A stretch of DNA of 9,172 bases, from the NCBI GenBank assembly GCA_964527535.1, contig CAZGPW010000191.1, positions 1 to 9,172 of the forward strand, given 5' to 3'. The notes beneath the pieces were generated by a model. That model was not told the origin of the DNA. It saw only the letters and a list, made by a program, of their open reading frames with translations, and made no database searches. How positions within the stretch are numbered: the first letter of the stretch is position 1; each line of letters starts with the position of its first letter. Shown in pieces: positions 1-6,209 of the stretch. The translations under genes were made by a program, and so were the position numbers. This DNA is from JAQIBY01 sp964527535 (lineage in GTDB: Bacteria; Bacteroidota; Bacteroidia; Bacteroidales; ML635J-15).

Positions 1-154
1 GAAAAGAGGGATAATATTTAAAGGGAAAACAGGAAAAACATCAAACTGTATTCAGCTTAAATTATTCCCTATTTGATTTTTTTGGGGAAACTCCAGTAAT
101 GATGGAATAGTGACAAAAATCTTTAATCTATTTTTTATTTTCAAATCTAAAACG

Positions 155-162
155 TATCTTTG
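155..162 (+). promoter_or_regulatory. Bacteroidetes-type -7 element for rpsP-rimM
   Basis: TATCTTTG matches the Bacteroidetes primary-sigma -7 consensus TAnnTTTG exactly. It lies 40 bases before the rpsP start, a plausible leader length. The -33 element (TTTG) is poorly conserved; the expected place is a T-rich run around 131-142. No Shine-Dalgarno sequence is present in the A/T-rich leader, which is usual for this phylum. The 150 bases to its left hold no gene I can support. Confidence 0.6.
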
Positions 163-202
163 CAGCCCTAAAAATTTAGTATTCATTAATAAACAATAAT
201 TT

Positions 203-982
203 ATGCCGGTAAAGATAAGATTAGCAAGGCATGGTAGAAAGCGGATTCCTTTCTATCATATCGTAGTTGCAGATGTCAGGGCGCCACGGGATGGTAAAAA
301 CATCGAGCGGATTGGGACATTCAATCCGACAGATCAACCTGCCACAGTTAAATTGGATTTTGACAGGGCCCTTTATTGGGTGCAAAAAGGGGCGAGCCCT
401 TCGGATACCTGTCGTTCCATTTTATCTGAAAAAGGCGTTATGATGAAAAAACACCTGCTTGATGGAGTCAGAAAAGGTGCTTTTGACGAAGCTGAAGCCG
501 AAAAACGGTTTGAAGCCTGGATGAAAGACAAAGAGCTGAAAATTAAGGCTGAACATGACAAAATCAGGGAAGCCAAAGAAAGTACCCAAAAAGAACGGTT
601 TGAGGAAGAAAAGAAAGTGCGTGAAGCTAAAGAAGCTGCCATAAAGGAACAGATGGAAAAAGAAGAAGCCAAACGCAAAGAAGAGGAAGAAAAACAAAAA
701 GCCGAGGCTGACGCAGAAGCGGAGGAAAAATCGGAAGCTAAGCAGGAAACTGAAACCATGGAAACTTCTGAAGCAAAGGCAGACGTGAAACCAGAGGCCA
801 AAGCCGAAGAAAAACCTGAAGCTAAGCCTGAAGAAAAACCTGAGGAGAAAGCTGAAGCAAAAGCTGAAGGCAAACCCGAATCAAAACCTGAGGAAAAGAA
901 AGAAGCGGAAAAAGAAGAAAAATCTGAACCCAAAGCGGAAGAAAAATCCCCTAAAGAAGAGGATAAAAAAGAAGATAAATAA
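203..982 (+). CDS. rpsP: Small ribosomal subunit protein bS16 with a long charged C-terminal extension
   Basis: This is ribosomal protein bS16, a component of the 30S body that helps 16S rRNA fold. The N-terminal core is unmistakable: MPVKIRLARHGRKRIPFYHI at residues 1-20, followed by VVADVRAPRDGKNIERIGTF and NP at 21-42. The remainder of the family fold ends near residue 85-95. Typical bS16 is about 80-90 residues and Bacteroidetes versions are commonly longer, but this one reaches 259. Residues about 97-175 are dense in Lys, Glu and Arg and look like a single long helix or coiled coil. Residues about 176-259 are almost only Glu, Lys, Ala and Pro, with a tetrapeptide-like rhythm (PEEK, AEEK, PEAK), and are probably disordered. 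The ATG at 203 begins exactly at the conserved MPVKIRL and follows a good promoter. It is the first gene of a pair with rimM. The identity is certain; the function of the tail is unknown. Confidence 0.97.
   Translation: MPVKIRLARHGRKRIPFYHIVVADVRAPRDGKNIERIGTFNPTDQPATVKLDFDRALYWVQKGASPSDTCRSILSEKGVMMKKHLLDGVRKGAFDEAEAEKRFEAWMKDKELKIKAEHDKIREAKESTQKERFEEEKKVREAKEAAIKEQMEKEEAKRKEEEEKQKAEADAEAEEKSEAKQETETMETSEAKADVKPEAKAEEKPEAKPEEKPEEKAEAKAEGKPESKPEEKKEAEKEEKSEPKAEEKSPKEEDKKEDK
788..898 (+). repeat. Low-complexity Lys/Pro/Glu/Ala repeat inside the bS16 tail
   Basis: Codons for residues 196-232 of bS16 encode tetrapeptide-like units of the form (K)PEAK, AEEK, PEEK, AEGK and PESK. At the DNA level they vary around GAAGAAAAACCTGA-like 12-base units. 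The units are imperfect, with synonymous changes (gaa/gag, cct/ccc/cca, gct/gcc/gca), so this looks like an old expansion rather than a fresh tandem duplication. Length variation between strains would be expected here. Confidence 0.6.
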
Positions 983-988
983 AGGTGC

Positions 989-1055
989 TAGGGTTTAGAA
1001 GTTAGGTTTTAGGTCTTGCAAAAACTAAAACCTAACTTCTGAAACCTAAACCCTA
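989..1055. repeat. Imperfect palindrome in the rpsP-rimM intergenic gap
   Basis: AGAAGTTAGGTTTTAG (997-1012) is the exact reverse complement of 1025-1040, giving a 16-bp perfect stem with a 12-base loop. TAGGGTTT (989-996) can also pair with AAACCCTA (1048-1055) across a 7-base bulge, giving 24 base pairs in all. The right side carries a telomere-like CCTAAACCCTAACCCC run (1045-1060). It follows the rpsP stop by 6 bases and ends 25 bases before rimM. No U-tract follows, so it is a poor intrinsic terminator. It could reduce rimM expression relative to rpsP, stabilise the rpsP mRNA 3' end, or be a copy of a dispersed palindromic element. The structure is seen directly; the role is inferred. Confidence 0.75.
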
Positions 1056-1080
1056 ACCCCTTATTTTAACCTTATGCCTC

Positions 1081-1599
1081 ATGTTTAACGCTGATGATTT
1101 TGTCCGGGTTGGTTTTGTGAAAAAAGTGTTTGGGTACAAAGGCGCCCTGATGCTTAACCTAAAAGGCGAAACAACAATTGATCTGATTAATGTATCTGAA
1201 CCAGTGTTCCTGAAATTGCACGGGACCCTGGTTCCTTTTTTTGTATCAGACATTCAGGGGGAGGGAAATAACCCGGCAGTGTATTTTGAAAACATCACAT
1301 CGAAAGAACAGGCGAAATCATTTATTAATGTGGAGTGTTACATGCCAGCCGGTTTTTTTGAGAACGCTGAAATCCCATACAATCATCCCGACATGTTTGT
1401 GGGGTTTTTGCTGAAAGATGAAACCTCCGGCATGACAGGTGAAATCATCAATTATCTTGACAACAGTAATAATCCTTTGTTTGAAGTACGTTTTGAAACA
1501 GGAGACGTGCTTTTGCCTTGTCATGGAGATATGATACATGAAATTGACATCCAAAATAAAACCATTACCACTGTGTATCCGGAGGGGCTGATAAGTTAA
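1081..1599 (+). CDS. rimM: Ribosome maturation factor RimM (16S rRNA processing)
   Basis: RimM assists late assembly of the 30S head, binding bS-type and uS19 proteins and promoting 16S rRNA processing. The 172-residue length is typical. The N-terminal RimM barrel shows VRVGFVKKVFGYKGAL (8-23), the family's G-x-h-x(3)-h-G-x-x-G signature, and a later family segment around FENITSKEQAKSF (69-81). The C-terminal PRC-barrel spans about 100-172 and ends with LLPCHGDMIHEID (144-156) and the usual YPEGL near the C-terminus. The ATG at 1081 places the conserved motif at the normal distance; the ATG at 1074 is out of frame. It is the second gene of the rpsP pair, a linkage also known from the rpsP-rimM-trmD operons of other bacteria, but no trmD follows here. 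Its translation may be reduced relative to rpsP by the palindrome just upstream. Confidence 0.95.
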   Translation: MFNADDFVRVGFVKKVFGYKGALMLNLKGETTIDLINVSEPVFLKLHGTLVPFFVSDIQGEGNNPAVYFENITSKEQAKSFINVECYMPAGFFENAEIPYNHPDMFVGFLLKDETSGMTGEIINYLDNSNNPLFEVRFETGDVLLPCHGDMIHEIDIQNKTITTVYPEGLIS

Positions 1600-1618
1600 G
1601 CAACTCTGCAGAGCCTAC

Positions 1619-1846
1619 TTACAAAAGAATTCTCAAGCCTGCGGATAAATCAAACCTGAACTGGCTTTCCCTATGTTGCGCATCCAATTCCACGGTGGCG
1701 GTTGTTGTTCCATCGCTGATGGTGTATTCTGACAAAGCCCCTGAATGAATTGATCCTGCGAATCCCAAAGAAAGATGTTCGGATAGGGCAATATCATAAT
1801 CTATATTTAATGCTGTGCCAAATGTGCCTTCTTTGATTTTATGTAA
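1619..1846 (-). pseudogene. C-terminal remnant of an outer-membrane beta-barrel protein
   Basis: On the minus strand an open frame of 75 codons runs from just after a TAG (1847-1849) to a TAA (1619-1621) and contains no ATG. Its translation has alternating strand-and-turn character: GTFGTALNIDYDIALSEHLS, then LGFAGSIHSGALSEYTI, a Gly-Thr-rich loop, and the closing stretch RESQFRFDLSAGLRILL. The pattern of a short extracellular loop followed by a final amphipathic strand ending in hydrophobic residues is that of the last strands of a Bacteroidetes outer-membrane barrel. Everything upstream (1850-1956) lacks recognisable barrel sequence in any frame, so the 5' part of the gene has been lost. 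It converges on rimM with a 19-base gap between the stops. I infer a decayed gene; a translated fragment cannot be excluded, but there is no start codon. The remaining 1847-1956 holds nothing I can identify. Confidence 0.65.
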
Positions 1847-1956
1847 CTAATCAGAGTAAAAATAAAAAAATCAATGGAAATAACCAAGATTCTGTTAATC
1901 AGAAGCAGACAAAAAAGCCGGATCTTATGGTTAGTTACCCAAGGTGCGGCAAGTGC

Positions 1957-3840
1957 CTATTCCCCGTTAACATCCAGTGATTCATAAACGGAATTCTGGC
2001 TTTTAAATTCCGGTACAATGGATTTCATTTTCTTGACGATATCCATATCCGTAGCGTTGAAAGGCATTTTAATGAGCGCACTTATTTCAGTACAGATATA
2101 CTCAAAATCGTATGTTCTGACCTTGGCGATCATAATCTGGTCGTGGTATGTCGGGCTGGTATTTTCTTTTGTGGCCAGCAGTTCCTCATAGAGTTTTTCA
2201 CCCGGCCGCAGGCCGATGAAAGTCATTTGAATGTCTTTGCCCAGTTCCATGCCTGACAATTTTACCATGCGTTTGGCCAGGTTGATGATTTTCACGCTTT
2301 TCCCCATATCAAAGATGAAAATTTCTCCGCCTTTTCCCATGGAACCGGCTTCTAACACAAGCTGACAGGCTTCCGGGATGGTCATAAAATACCGGGTAAC
2401 TTCGGGATGGGTAATGGTAATGGGGCCGCCGTTTTCAATTTGCTTTTGAAACCTGGGGATTACCGAACCATTTGATCCCAGCACGTTGCCAAACCGGGTT
2501 GTGATAAAGCGTGTTTTTGAGTGTTGATTATTAAGGGATTGGGTATAAATTTCAGCAATACGTTTACTGGCACCCATAACGTTGGTGGGGTTTACAGCTT
2601 TATCCGTGGATACCATGACAAATTTCTTTGCGTCATATTTTACAGCGGCATCGGCAACCACAAGTGTTCCCAATACATTGGTTCTCACGGCCTCTGAAGG
2701 GTTGTGTTCCATCATGGGTACGTGTTTGTAGGCGGCTGCGTGATAAACATAATCAGGGTGGTAGGTATCAAACATGTGTTCCATTTGCTCCTGGTTGGTA
2801 ATATCGCCAATGATAGTTTTGTACCTGGTGAAATTAAGCTGCTCGCACATTTCGAGTTCTATGTCATACATGGGACTTTCTGCCTGGTCAAACAACACAA
2901 TCATTTTCGGGTTAAAACGCGTGATTTGTCGCATGATACCACTGCCGATGCTTCCGGCTGCACCTGTAATCAGGACGGTTTTGTTTGTCAGCTGACTATG
3001 AATACGTTTTTTATCCAGATGGATGGGATTCCTTTCCAGCAGATCTTCAATTTTAATTTCTTTTATTTGTTTAAACGTCAACTCACCATTGATCCAGTGC
3101 GTTACATCGGGAATAGTAAGCGGTTTCACACCTTTGTCAAGGCAGACATCAATGACCTGTTGTTTGTACTCAACCGGGATGTTTTTATTGGCAATGATTA
3201 AGGTTTTAACCGATTGGCGGGTAATCAGGCTTTCGAGGTCATCAATGCCATATACTTTAATGTCTTCAATTTTATTGCCTATGACATCCTCTTCATAATC
3301 AATAAAACCAATGACATTGTTTTTTGACTCCACATCCCTTTCAATGGTTCGTTTGGTTGTAAGGCTGGTTTCATCGGTTCCCAGAATAACCACATTACTG
3401 CGTTCTTTGCGTGGATTTTGAAATTCAAAGAATATATTTTTAATCACAAGCCTGAAGAATATCATCCCCAGTACGGTGATAAAAAAATCAATAATTACTA
3501 CCGAGGTAGGAACAATGTATGTTTCAATTATCTGGAAAGCCACAATATTGAGCAAGATCAAAAAGGCACTGCCAAGCAGCAACACAACAAACAGCCGCTG
3601 TACATCTTTTGTGCTGGTGTATCGCACCAGGCCAATGTAGGTTTTACTGATGGCAAAACTGATGGCCCTTACAAATAATACCAGGGGAATGATGATGCTG
3701 AGTACTTCAACGTTGGCTTGTGGAATTTCAAAATTGAACCTTAGGTAATACGCAAAGACGATAGAAAACAGGCATATACACAGGTCAATGGCAAAAATGA
3801 CCCATCTGGGGGTTACCGATCTCAGAAAATGAATGTTCAT
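1957..3840 (-). CDS. Membrane-anchored UDP-sugar 4,6-dehydratase (CapD/WbpM/PglF-type)
   Basis: This is a polysaccharide-biosynthesis SDR enzyme expected to convert UDP-GlcNAc (or a similar nucleotide sugar) to its 4-keto-6-deoxy form, the entry to bacillosamine-, QuiNAc- or FucNAc-type sugars of surface glycans. Four hydrophobic segments (about 13-32, 45-64, 81-104 and 111-133) anchor the N-terminus. A Rossmann-like domain follows (about 148-270; VVILGTDE at 150-157). The catalytic SDR domain starts with the NAD-binding TGAAGSIGSG (292-301), then has YHAAAYKHVPMMEHNP (366-381), STDKAVNPTNVMGASKR (411-427) and GLRPGEKLYEEL (543-554). The usual catalytic Tyr of Y-x3-K is Met422 (Met422...Lys426), as in the large WbpM/PglF-type enzymes. 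The 627-residue length fits them. The start is 33 bases after the tsaC stop, so the two are probably co-transcribed. The sugar product cannot be read from the sequence. Confidence 0.9.
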   Translation of the reverse strand: MNIHFLRSVTPRWVIFAIDLCICLFSIVFAYYLRFNFEIPQANVEVLSIIIPLVLFVRAISFAISKTYIGLVRYTSTKDVQRLFVVLLLGSAFLILLNIVAFQIIETYIVPTSVVIIDFFITVLGMIFFRLVIKNIFFEFQNPRKERSNVVILGTDETSLTTKRTIERDVESKNNVIGFIDYEEDVIGNKIEDIKVYGIDDLESLITRQSVKTLIIANKNIPVEYKQQVIDVCLDKGVKPLTIPDVTHWINGELTFKQIKEIKIEDLLERNPIHLDKKRIHSQLTNKTVLITGAAGSIGSGIMRQITRFNPKMIVLFDQAESPMYDIELEMCEQLNFTRYKTIIGDITNQEQMEHMFDTYHPDYVYHAAAYKHVPMMEHNPSEAVRTNVLGTLVVADAAVKYDAKKFVMVSTDKAVNPTNVMGASKRIAEIYTQSLNNQHSKTRFITTRFGNVLGSNGSVIPRFQKQIENGGPITITHPEVTRYFMTIPEACQLVLEAGSMGKGGEIFIFDMGKSVKIINLAKRMVKLSGMELGKDIQMTFIGLRPGEKLYEELLATKENTSPTYHDQIMIAKVRTYDFEYICTEISALIKMPFNATDMDIVKKMKSIVPEFKSQNSVYESLDVNGE

Positions 3841-3873
3841 AGCCTAAAATTACAAATAAAAATTTTGAATGGC

Positions 3874-4437
3874 CTATTTCCTTAAAAAAATAATTTCGCC
3901 GTCCTGTTTTATTCTGATGATGGCTGATCTTTTGTGCGTTGCATCATTTTTGTAAGGTTTACATACGTAATCAGCCGAGGATTTAAGTTTATCCGGTATA
4001 TCGTTAAAACTCAAAGCTGTGGGCTCCTCTGCAAAATTAGCAGAAGTAGAAACAAGCGGCCTTTTAAACCGTTTGATAAGTTCAGTTAAAGATTTCTTTT
4101 TGATAATCCGTATGGCGATGCTTCCATCCTGACCAATCAGATTTTCGGGCAGGTTTTTTGCTTTGTCAAAAACAACTGTTGTGGGTTCAGAGCTGAGTTC
4201 CATGACATCAAGTGCTACCTGGGGAGGCTTATCAACGTATGACATCACCCTGTTGATGTTATCCAGTAATATGATCATGGGCTTTTGTTTGTCGCGTTTT
4301 TTAATGGAGTACAGCTTATTAACAGCGTCCGGATTTGTGGCATCGCAGCCAAGCCCCCAGATGGTATCTGTGGGATACAGAATAATGCCACCTTTATTCA
4401 GTGTTGTCAGGCAATCTTTTATGTCTTGCTTGTTCAT
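3874..4437 (-). CDS. tsaC: L-threonylcarbamoyladenylate synthase (TsaC/Sua5/YrdC family)
   Basis: This cytoplasmic enzyme makes threonylcarbamoyl-AMP from threonine, bicarbonate and ATP, the first step of the universal t6A37 modification of ANN-decoding tRNAs. The 187 residues are a single YrdC domain, the short bacterial form without the extra Sua5 domain. Visible motifs are LYPTDTIWGLGCDA (20-33), the basic KKRDKQKP (46-53) containing the K-x-R pair, and STSANFAEEPT (130-140) containing the S-x-N pair. The K-x-R/S-x-N combination separates true TsaC from the YciO paralogue group. It is the first gene of a likely minus-strand pair with the dehydratase. A weak promoter-like TACGTTCA precedes the start by about 15-25 bases, but I do not list it as a feature. 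The gene-free region lies immediately upstream. Confidence 0.92.
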   Translation of the reverse strand: MNKQDIKDCLTTLNKGGIILYPTDTIWGLGCDATNPDAVNKLYSIKKRDKQKPMIILLDNINRVMSYVDKPPQVALDVMELSSEPTTVVFDKAKNLPENLIGQDGSIAIRIIKKKSLTELIKRFKRPLVSTSANFAEEPTALSFNDIPDKLKSSADYVCKPYKNDATHKRSAIIRIKQDGEIIFLRK

Positions 4438-4785
4438 ATTGGTAACGAATCAGTTTGAACGTAAAAAAATAAATATATATCAATAAAAGTAACTACTTAC
4501 CGCAAAGGTGGAGCCCCGTCTTTCGCCGGGCATGGTTACAAAGTTATAAAATTTATTGCACTATTCTAAAAATTCACCGACTATCAGTATGGGACGATAG
4601 CACGAAAGCATGCCATCACTCCATCTCTCTATCTCAACCATCTCCCTTCCCGCGTGAGGGCGGAGGCGGTTAGCCTGCTGCAGATTAGCCTTACAGCTTG
4701 TTGCTGTGGCAGAGCGACAAGGGGAGCTCCTAACCTCAGCATAACAGGCTGAAGGCGAAGCAAAGCAGCTAATAGCCGAAGACCG

Positions 4786-4872
4786 ACCCTTTTTTCTAAG
4801 CGGGCGTTTGAGCTTTACGAAAGTTTGGAACTTTCGTAAAGTTTTTTTTCGCCCCGCTTATAAAATAAGGGT
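4786..4872. repeat. 87-bp nested near-palindrome
   Basis: Three nested stems share one centre. The outermost pairs ACCCTT-TTT (4786-4795) with the complementary run at 4863-4872, with one mismatch. The next pairs TAAGCGGGCG (4797-4806) with CGCCCCGCTTA (4850-4860), with one bulged C. The innermost is a perfect 13-bp stem, CTTTACGAAAGTT (4813-4825) with 4829-4841, and a 3-base loop. The unpaired parts are TTTGAG on the left and eight T on the right. Such symmetry is typical of dispersed palindromic units or MITE-like elements. The inner part separately fits a terminator. Confidence 0.75.
4813..4849 (+). terminator. Strong intrinsic-terminator-like hairpin with U8 tract, + strand
   Basis: A perfect 13-bp stem with loop TGG is followed immediately by eight T. 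The shape is that of a Rho-independent terminator reading left to right, although the stem is only moderately GC-rich. The minus-strand reading has no T-tract after the stem, so it would not serve the glycosyltransferase gene at 4984-6105, whose transcript arrives from the other side. No + strand gene lies upstream until rimM, more than 3 kb away. Either it ends an unannotated + strand transcript or the T-tract is part of the palindromic element. Confidence 0.55.
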
Positions 4873-4983
4873 TACGCCCACATAATCCCAATAAGAAAAT
4901 TACTAACTATCCCGGAATATCAACATCACGTTAAGGAGCAATTGTTCCACATGCGCCTGAAAAGTTACTAATGGAGTGCTTTT

Positions 4984-6105
4984 TTAATCCAATAATGATG
5001 TATAAAGGTCCATTAATTTAGCGGTGATTTTATCTTGCCTGAATTTTTCAACGTGTTTAAATCCTTTTTTAACCATCTCACGGGATTTACTTTCATCGTT
5101 GAGGACGTCCGTGACGGCTTTCCCGATTTCTTCGGGATAATTCGGATTGATGTATATTGCAGCGTCTCCGCCAGCTTCAACAAAACAACCAAATTTATTT
5201 GTAATGACGGGAATACCGGAATTCATTGCTTCAAGTATGGGAATACCAAACCCTTCAAAAATTGAAGGGTAAATAAAAACGCGTGCAGCCTGATATATAG
5301 AAGGCAGGTCAGATGTTGGAATGTCATGCAGGAAATACACCATATTTTCCATGCCATGGTATTGAACGTAATGATAAAGTTCTTTATAATAGGGGGTAGG
5401 TTTACCAACAAAAACAAGGGGGTATTCAATCTTGTTGGCAGTCATTCCTTCAAGTATTTTTAATGTATTTTTGCGTTTTTCCAGTGTGCCAACGCTAAGG
5501 ATGTAGGTATCGGGAAGCATGTATTTTTTTATAGTTTCGGCTCTTTTTTGTTCTGGCACCTTGTCATAAAAAATAGGATTGCAACCCTGGTGTATAACCT
5601 CAATGTCGTCTTCCCTGGTGTGAAAAAAGGAAATCAGGTCTTGTTTTGTCTGGTGAGACATAGCAATGATTTTGTCAGCAGCCAGGCTGGCTTCAAAGAA
5701 TTTTTGCTGGTAAATATCCCTGTCCACGGAATTGTATAGTTCGGGGTAGCGTAGAAAAATGAGATCATGGATGCTGACCACCTTTTTTATTTCTGCCTGA
5801 ATGATATTGGCCGGAAGTTCATTGCTGAGGCCGTGATAAATATCAAGTTTATCTTTGTGCAATTGTTTTCCCAGGTTAATGCTTCTCCAGTAAGACTGTG
5901 AAAGCTTGTTAAGCCCGCGGGGTTTAACCACGTGCAGGTTTTTGCTTTCGGGAAGAAAAGAAATGGGATTTCGTTTGTTAGGCGTGTATAAAAAATATTC
6001 ATGTTCGGGATAATATTTATAAAGTGATAAGATAGTATCCCTGCTGTAATTTCCCAGTCCGCTGTTGTTGTAGAATGCCCGTTTTGCATCAAATCCTATC
6101 CGCAT
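4984..6105 (-). CDS. GT-B glycosyltransferase, GT4-like (Glycos_transf_1)
   Basis: This is a cytoplasmic or membrane-associated retaining glycosyltransferase that would move a sugar from a nucleotide donor onto a lipid- or polymer-linked acceptor, as in O-antigen, capsule or exopolysaccharide synthesis. The 373 residues form two Rossmann-like domains. The N-terminal acceptor domain begins with RIGFDAKRAFYNNSGLGNYS (2-21), carrying the Gly-rich loop seen in GT4 enzymes, and includes the HD pair in VVSIHDLIFLRYPELY (109-124). The C-terminal donor domain shows SVGTLEKRKN (204-213) and the E-x7-E motif EGFGIPILEAM (284-294). There are no transmembrane segments or signal peptide. The start ATG is 22 bases after a good promoter -7 element. 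The gene stands alone, away from a glycan cluster, so donor and acceptor cannot be assigned. The family call is firm, the substrate unknown. Confidence 0.92.
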   Translation of the reverse strand: MRIGFDAKRAFYNNSGLGNYSRDTILSLYKYYPEHEYFLYTPNKRNPISFLPESKNLHVVKPRGLNKLSQSYWRSINLGKQLHKDKLDIYHGLSNELPANIIQAEIKKVVSIHDLIFLRYPELYNSVDRDIYQQKFFEASLAADKIIAMSHQTKQDLISFFHTREDDIEVIHQGCNPIFYDKVPEQKRAETIKKYMLPDTYILSVGTLEKRKNTLKILEGMTANKIEYPLVFVGKPTPYYKELYHYVQYHGMENMVYFLHDIPTSDLPSIYQAARVFIYPSIFEGFGIPILEAMNSGIPVITNKFGCFVEAGGDAAIYINPNYPEEIGKAVTDVLNDESKSREMVKKGFKHVEKFRQDKITAKLMDLYTSLLD

Positions 6106-6127
6106 GTTTGTTTTCTTTTATTTCGAA

Positions 6128-6135
6128 CAAATATA
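6128..6135 (-). promoter_or_regulatory. Bacteroidetes-type -7 element for the glycosyltransferase gene
   Basis: Read on the minus strand, TATATTTG is an exact TAnnTTTG match, 22 bases before the ATG at 6105. A weak -33-like TGTTTA lies about 18 bases further upstream. Its presence in the 104-base gap after the UDG gene suggests that the glycosyltransferase has its own promoter rather than depending on read-through. Confidence 0.6.
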
Positions 6136-6169
6136 GTGAAAACATAATGAATTAAACAGCATTAATTCC

Positions 6170-6185
6170 GGAGGTAAAAACCTCC
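6170..6185. terminator. Small GC-rich hairpin after the UDG stop
   Basis: GGAGGT (6170-6175) and ACCTCC (6180-6185) form a perfect 6-bp stem with a 4-base loop, 24 bases beyond the UDG stop codon in the direction of transcription. No U-tract follows on the minus strand, so it is at best a weak terminator or an mRNA 3'-end stabiliser between the UDG and glycosyltransferase genes. Confidence 0.35.
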
Positions 6186-6209
6186 ATTAGAAAAATATGT
6201 AAATATAAG

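Larger units (their letters stand above)
4438..4983. other. Gene-free stretch rich in short inverted repeats
   Basis: No frame here supports a plausible protein, and no gene family is recognisable on either strand. The stretch holds many small hairpins: CTATC/GATAG at 4581-4600, a 5-bp ACAGC/GCTGT stem at 4693-4707 bracketed by GCC/GGC, AGCCTG (4672-4677) pairing with CAGGCT (4745-4750), ATTAGC (4684-4689) pairing with GCTAAT (4768-4773), and a GGAGCTCC palindrome at 4723-4730. The region 4660-4780 in particular can fold into a compact branched structure. It is followed by the long palindrome at 4786-4872. The last 110 bases (4874-4983) hold only a near-palindrome, GGAGCAATTGTTCC, at 4936-4949. 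It could be a non-coding RNA gene, a MITE-like remnant, or simply degraded mobile DNA. No known RNA family signature (tRNA, tmRNA, SRP, RNase P) was recognised. Confidence 0.5.

Noticed and set aside
373..933. 186-codon minus-strand frame, rich in Ser, Phe and Ala, opposite rpsP
   Set aside because: It is the antisense reading of the Lys/Glu-rich bS16 tail (AAR/GAR codons read as TTY/YTC). The composition is an artefact and bS16 is certain on the other strand.
1045..1060. Telomere-like CCTAAACCCTAACCCC as a chromosome-end signal
   Set aside because: Only about two imperfect units inside a circular-type bacterial gene context; part of the hairpin repeat instead.
1843..1938. 8-bp inverted repeat GTAACTAA (1843-1850) and TTAGTTAC (1931-1938), possible ends of a small insertion
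   Set aside because: Too short, AT-rich, no target duplication and nothing recognisable between; expected by chance at this composition.
2704..3678. Several + strand frames of 73-165 codons opposite the dehydratase gene
   Set aside because: They overlap a well-conserved coding region, show no family motif and have no promoter; they are shadows.
4660..4875. Integron attC-like site, because the region has bulged inverted repeats and a GCGGGCGTT string
   Set aside because: No GTTRRRY/RYYYAAC core pair in the right places, no integron integrase and no cassette-like genes around it.
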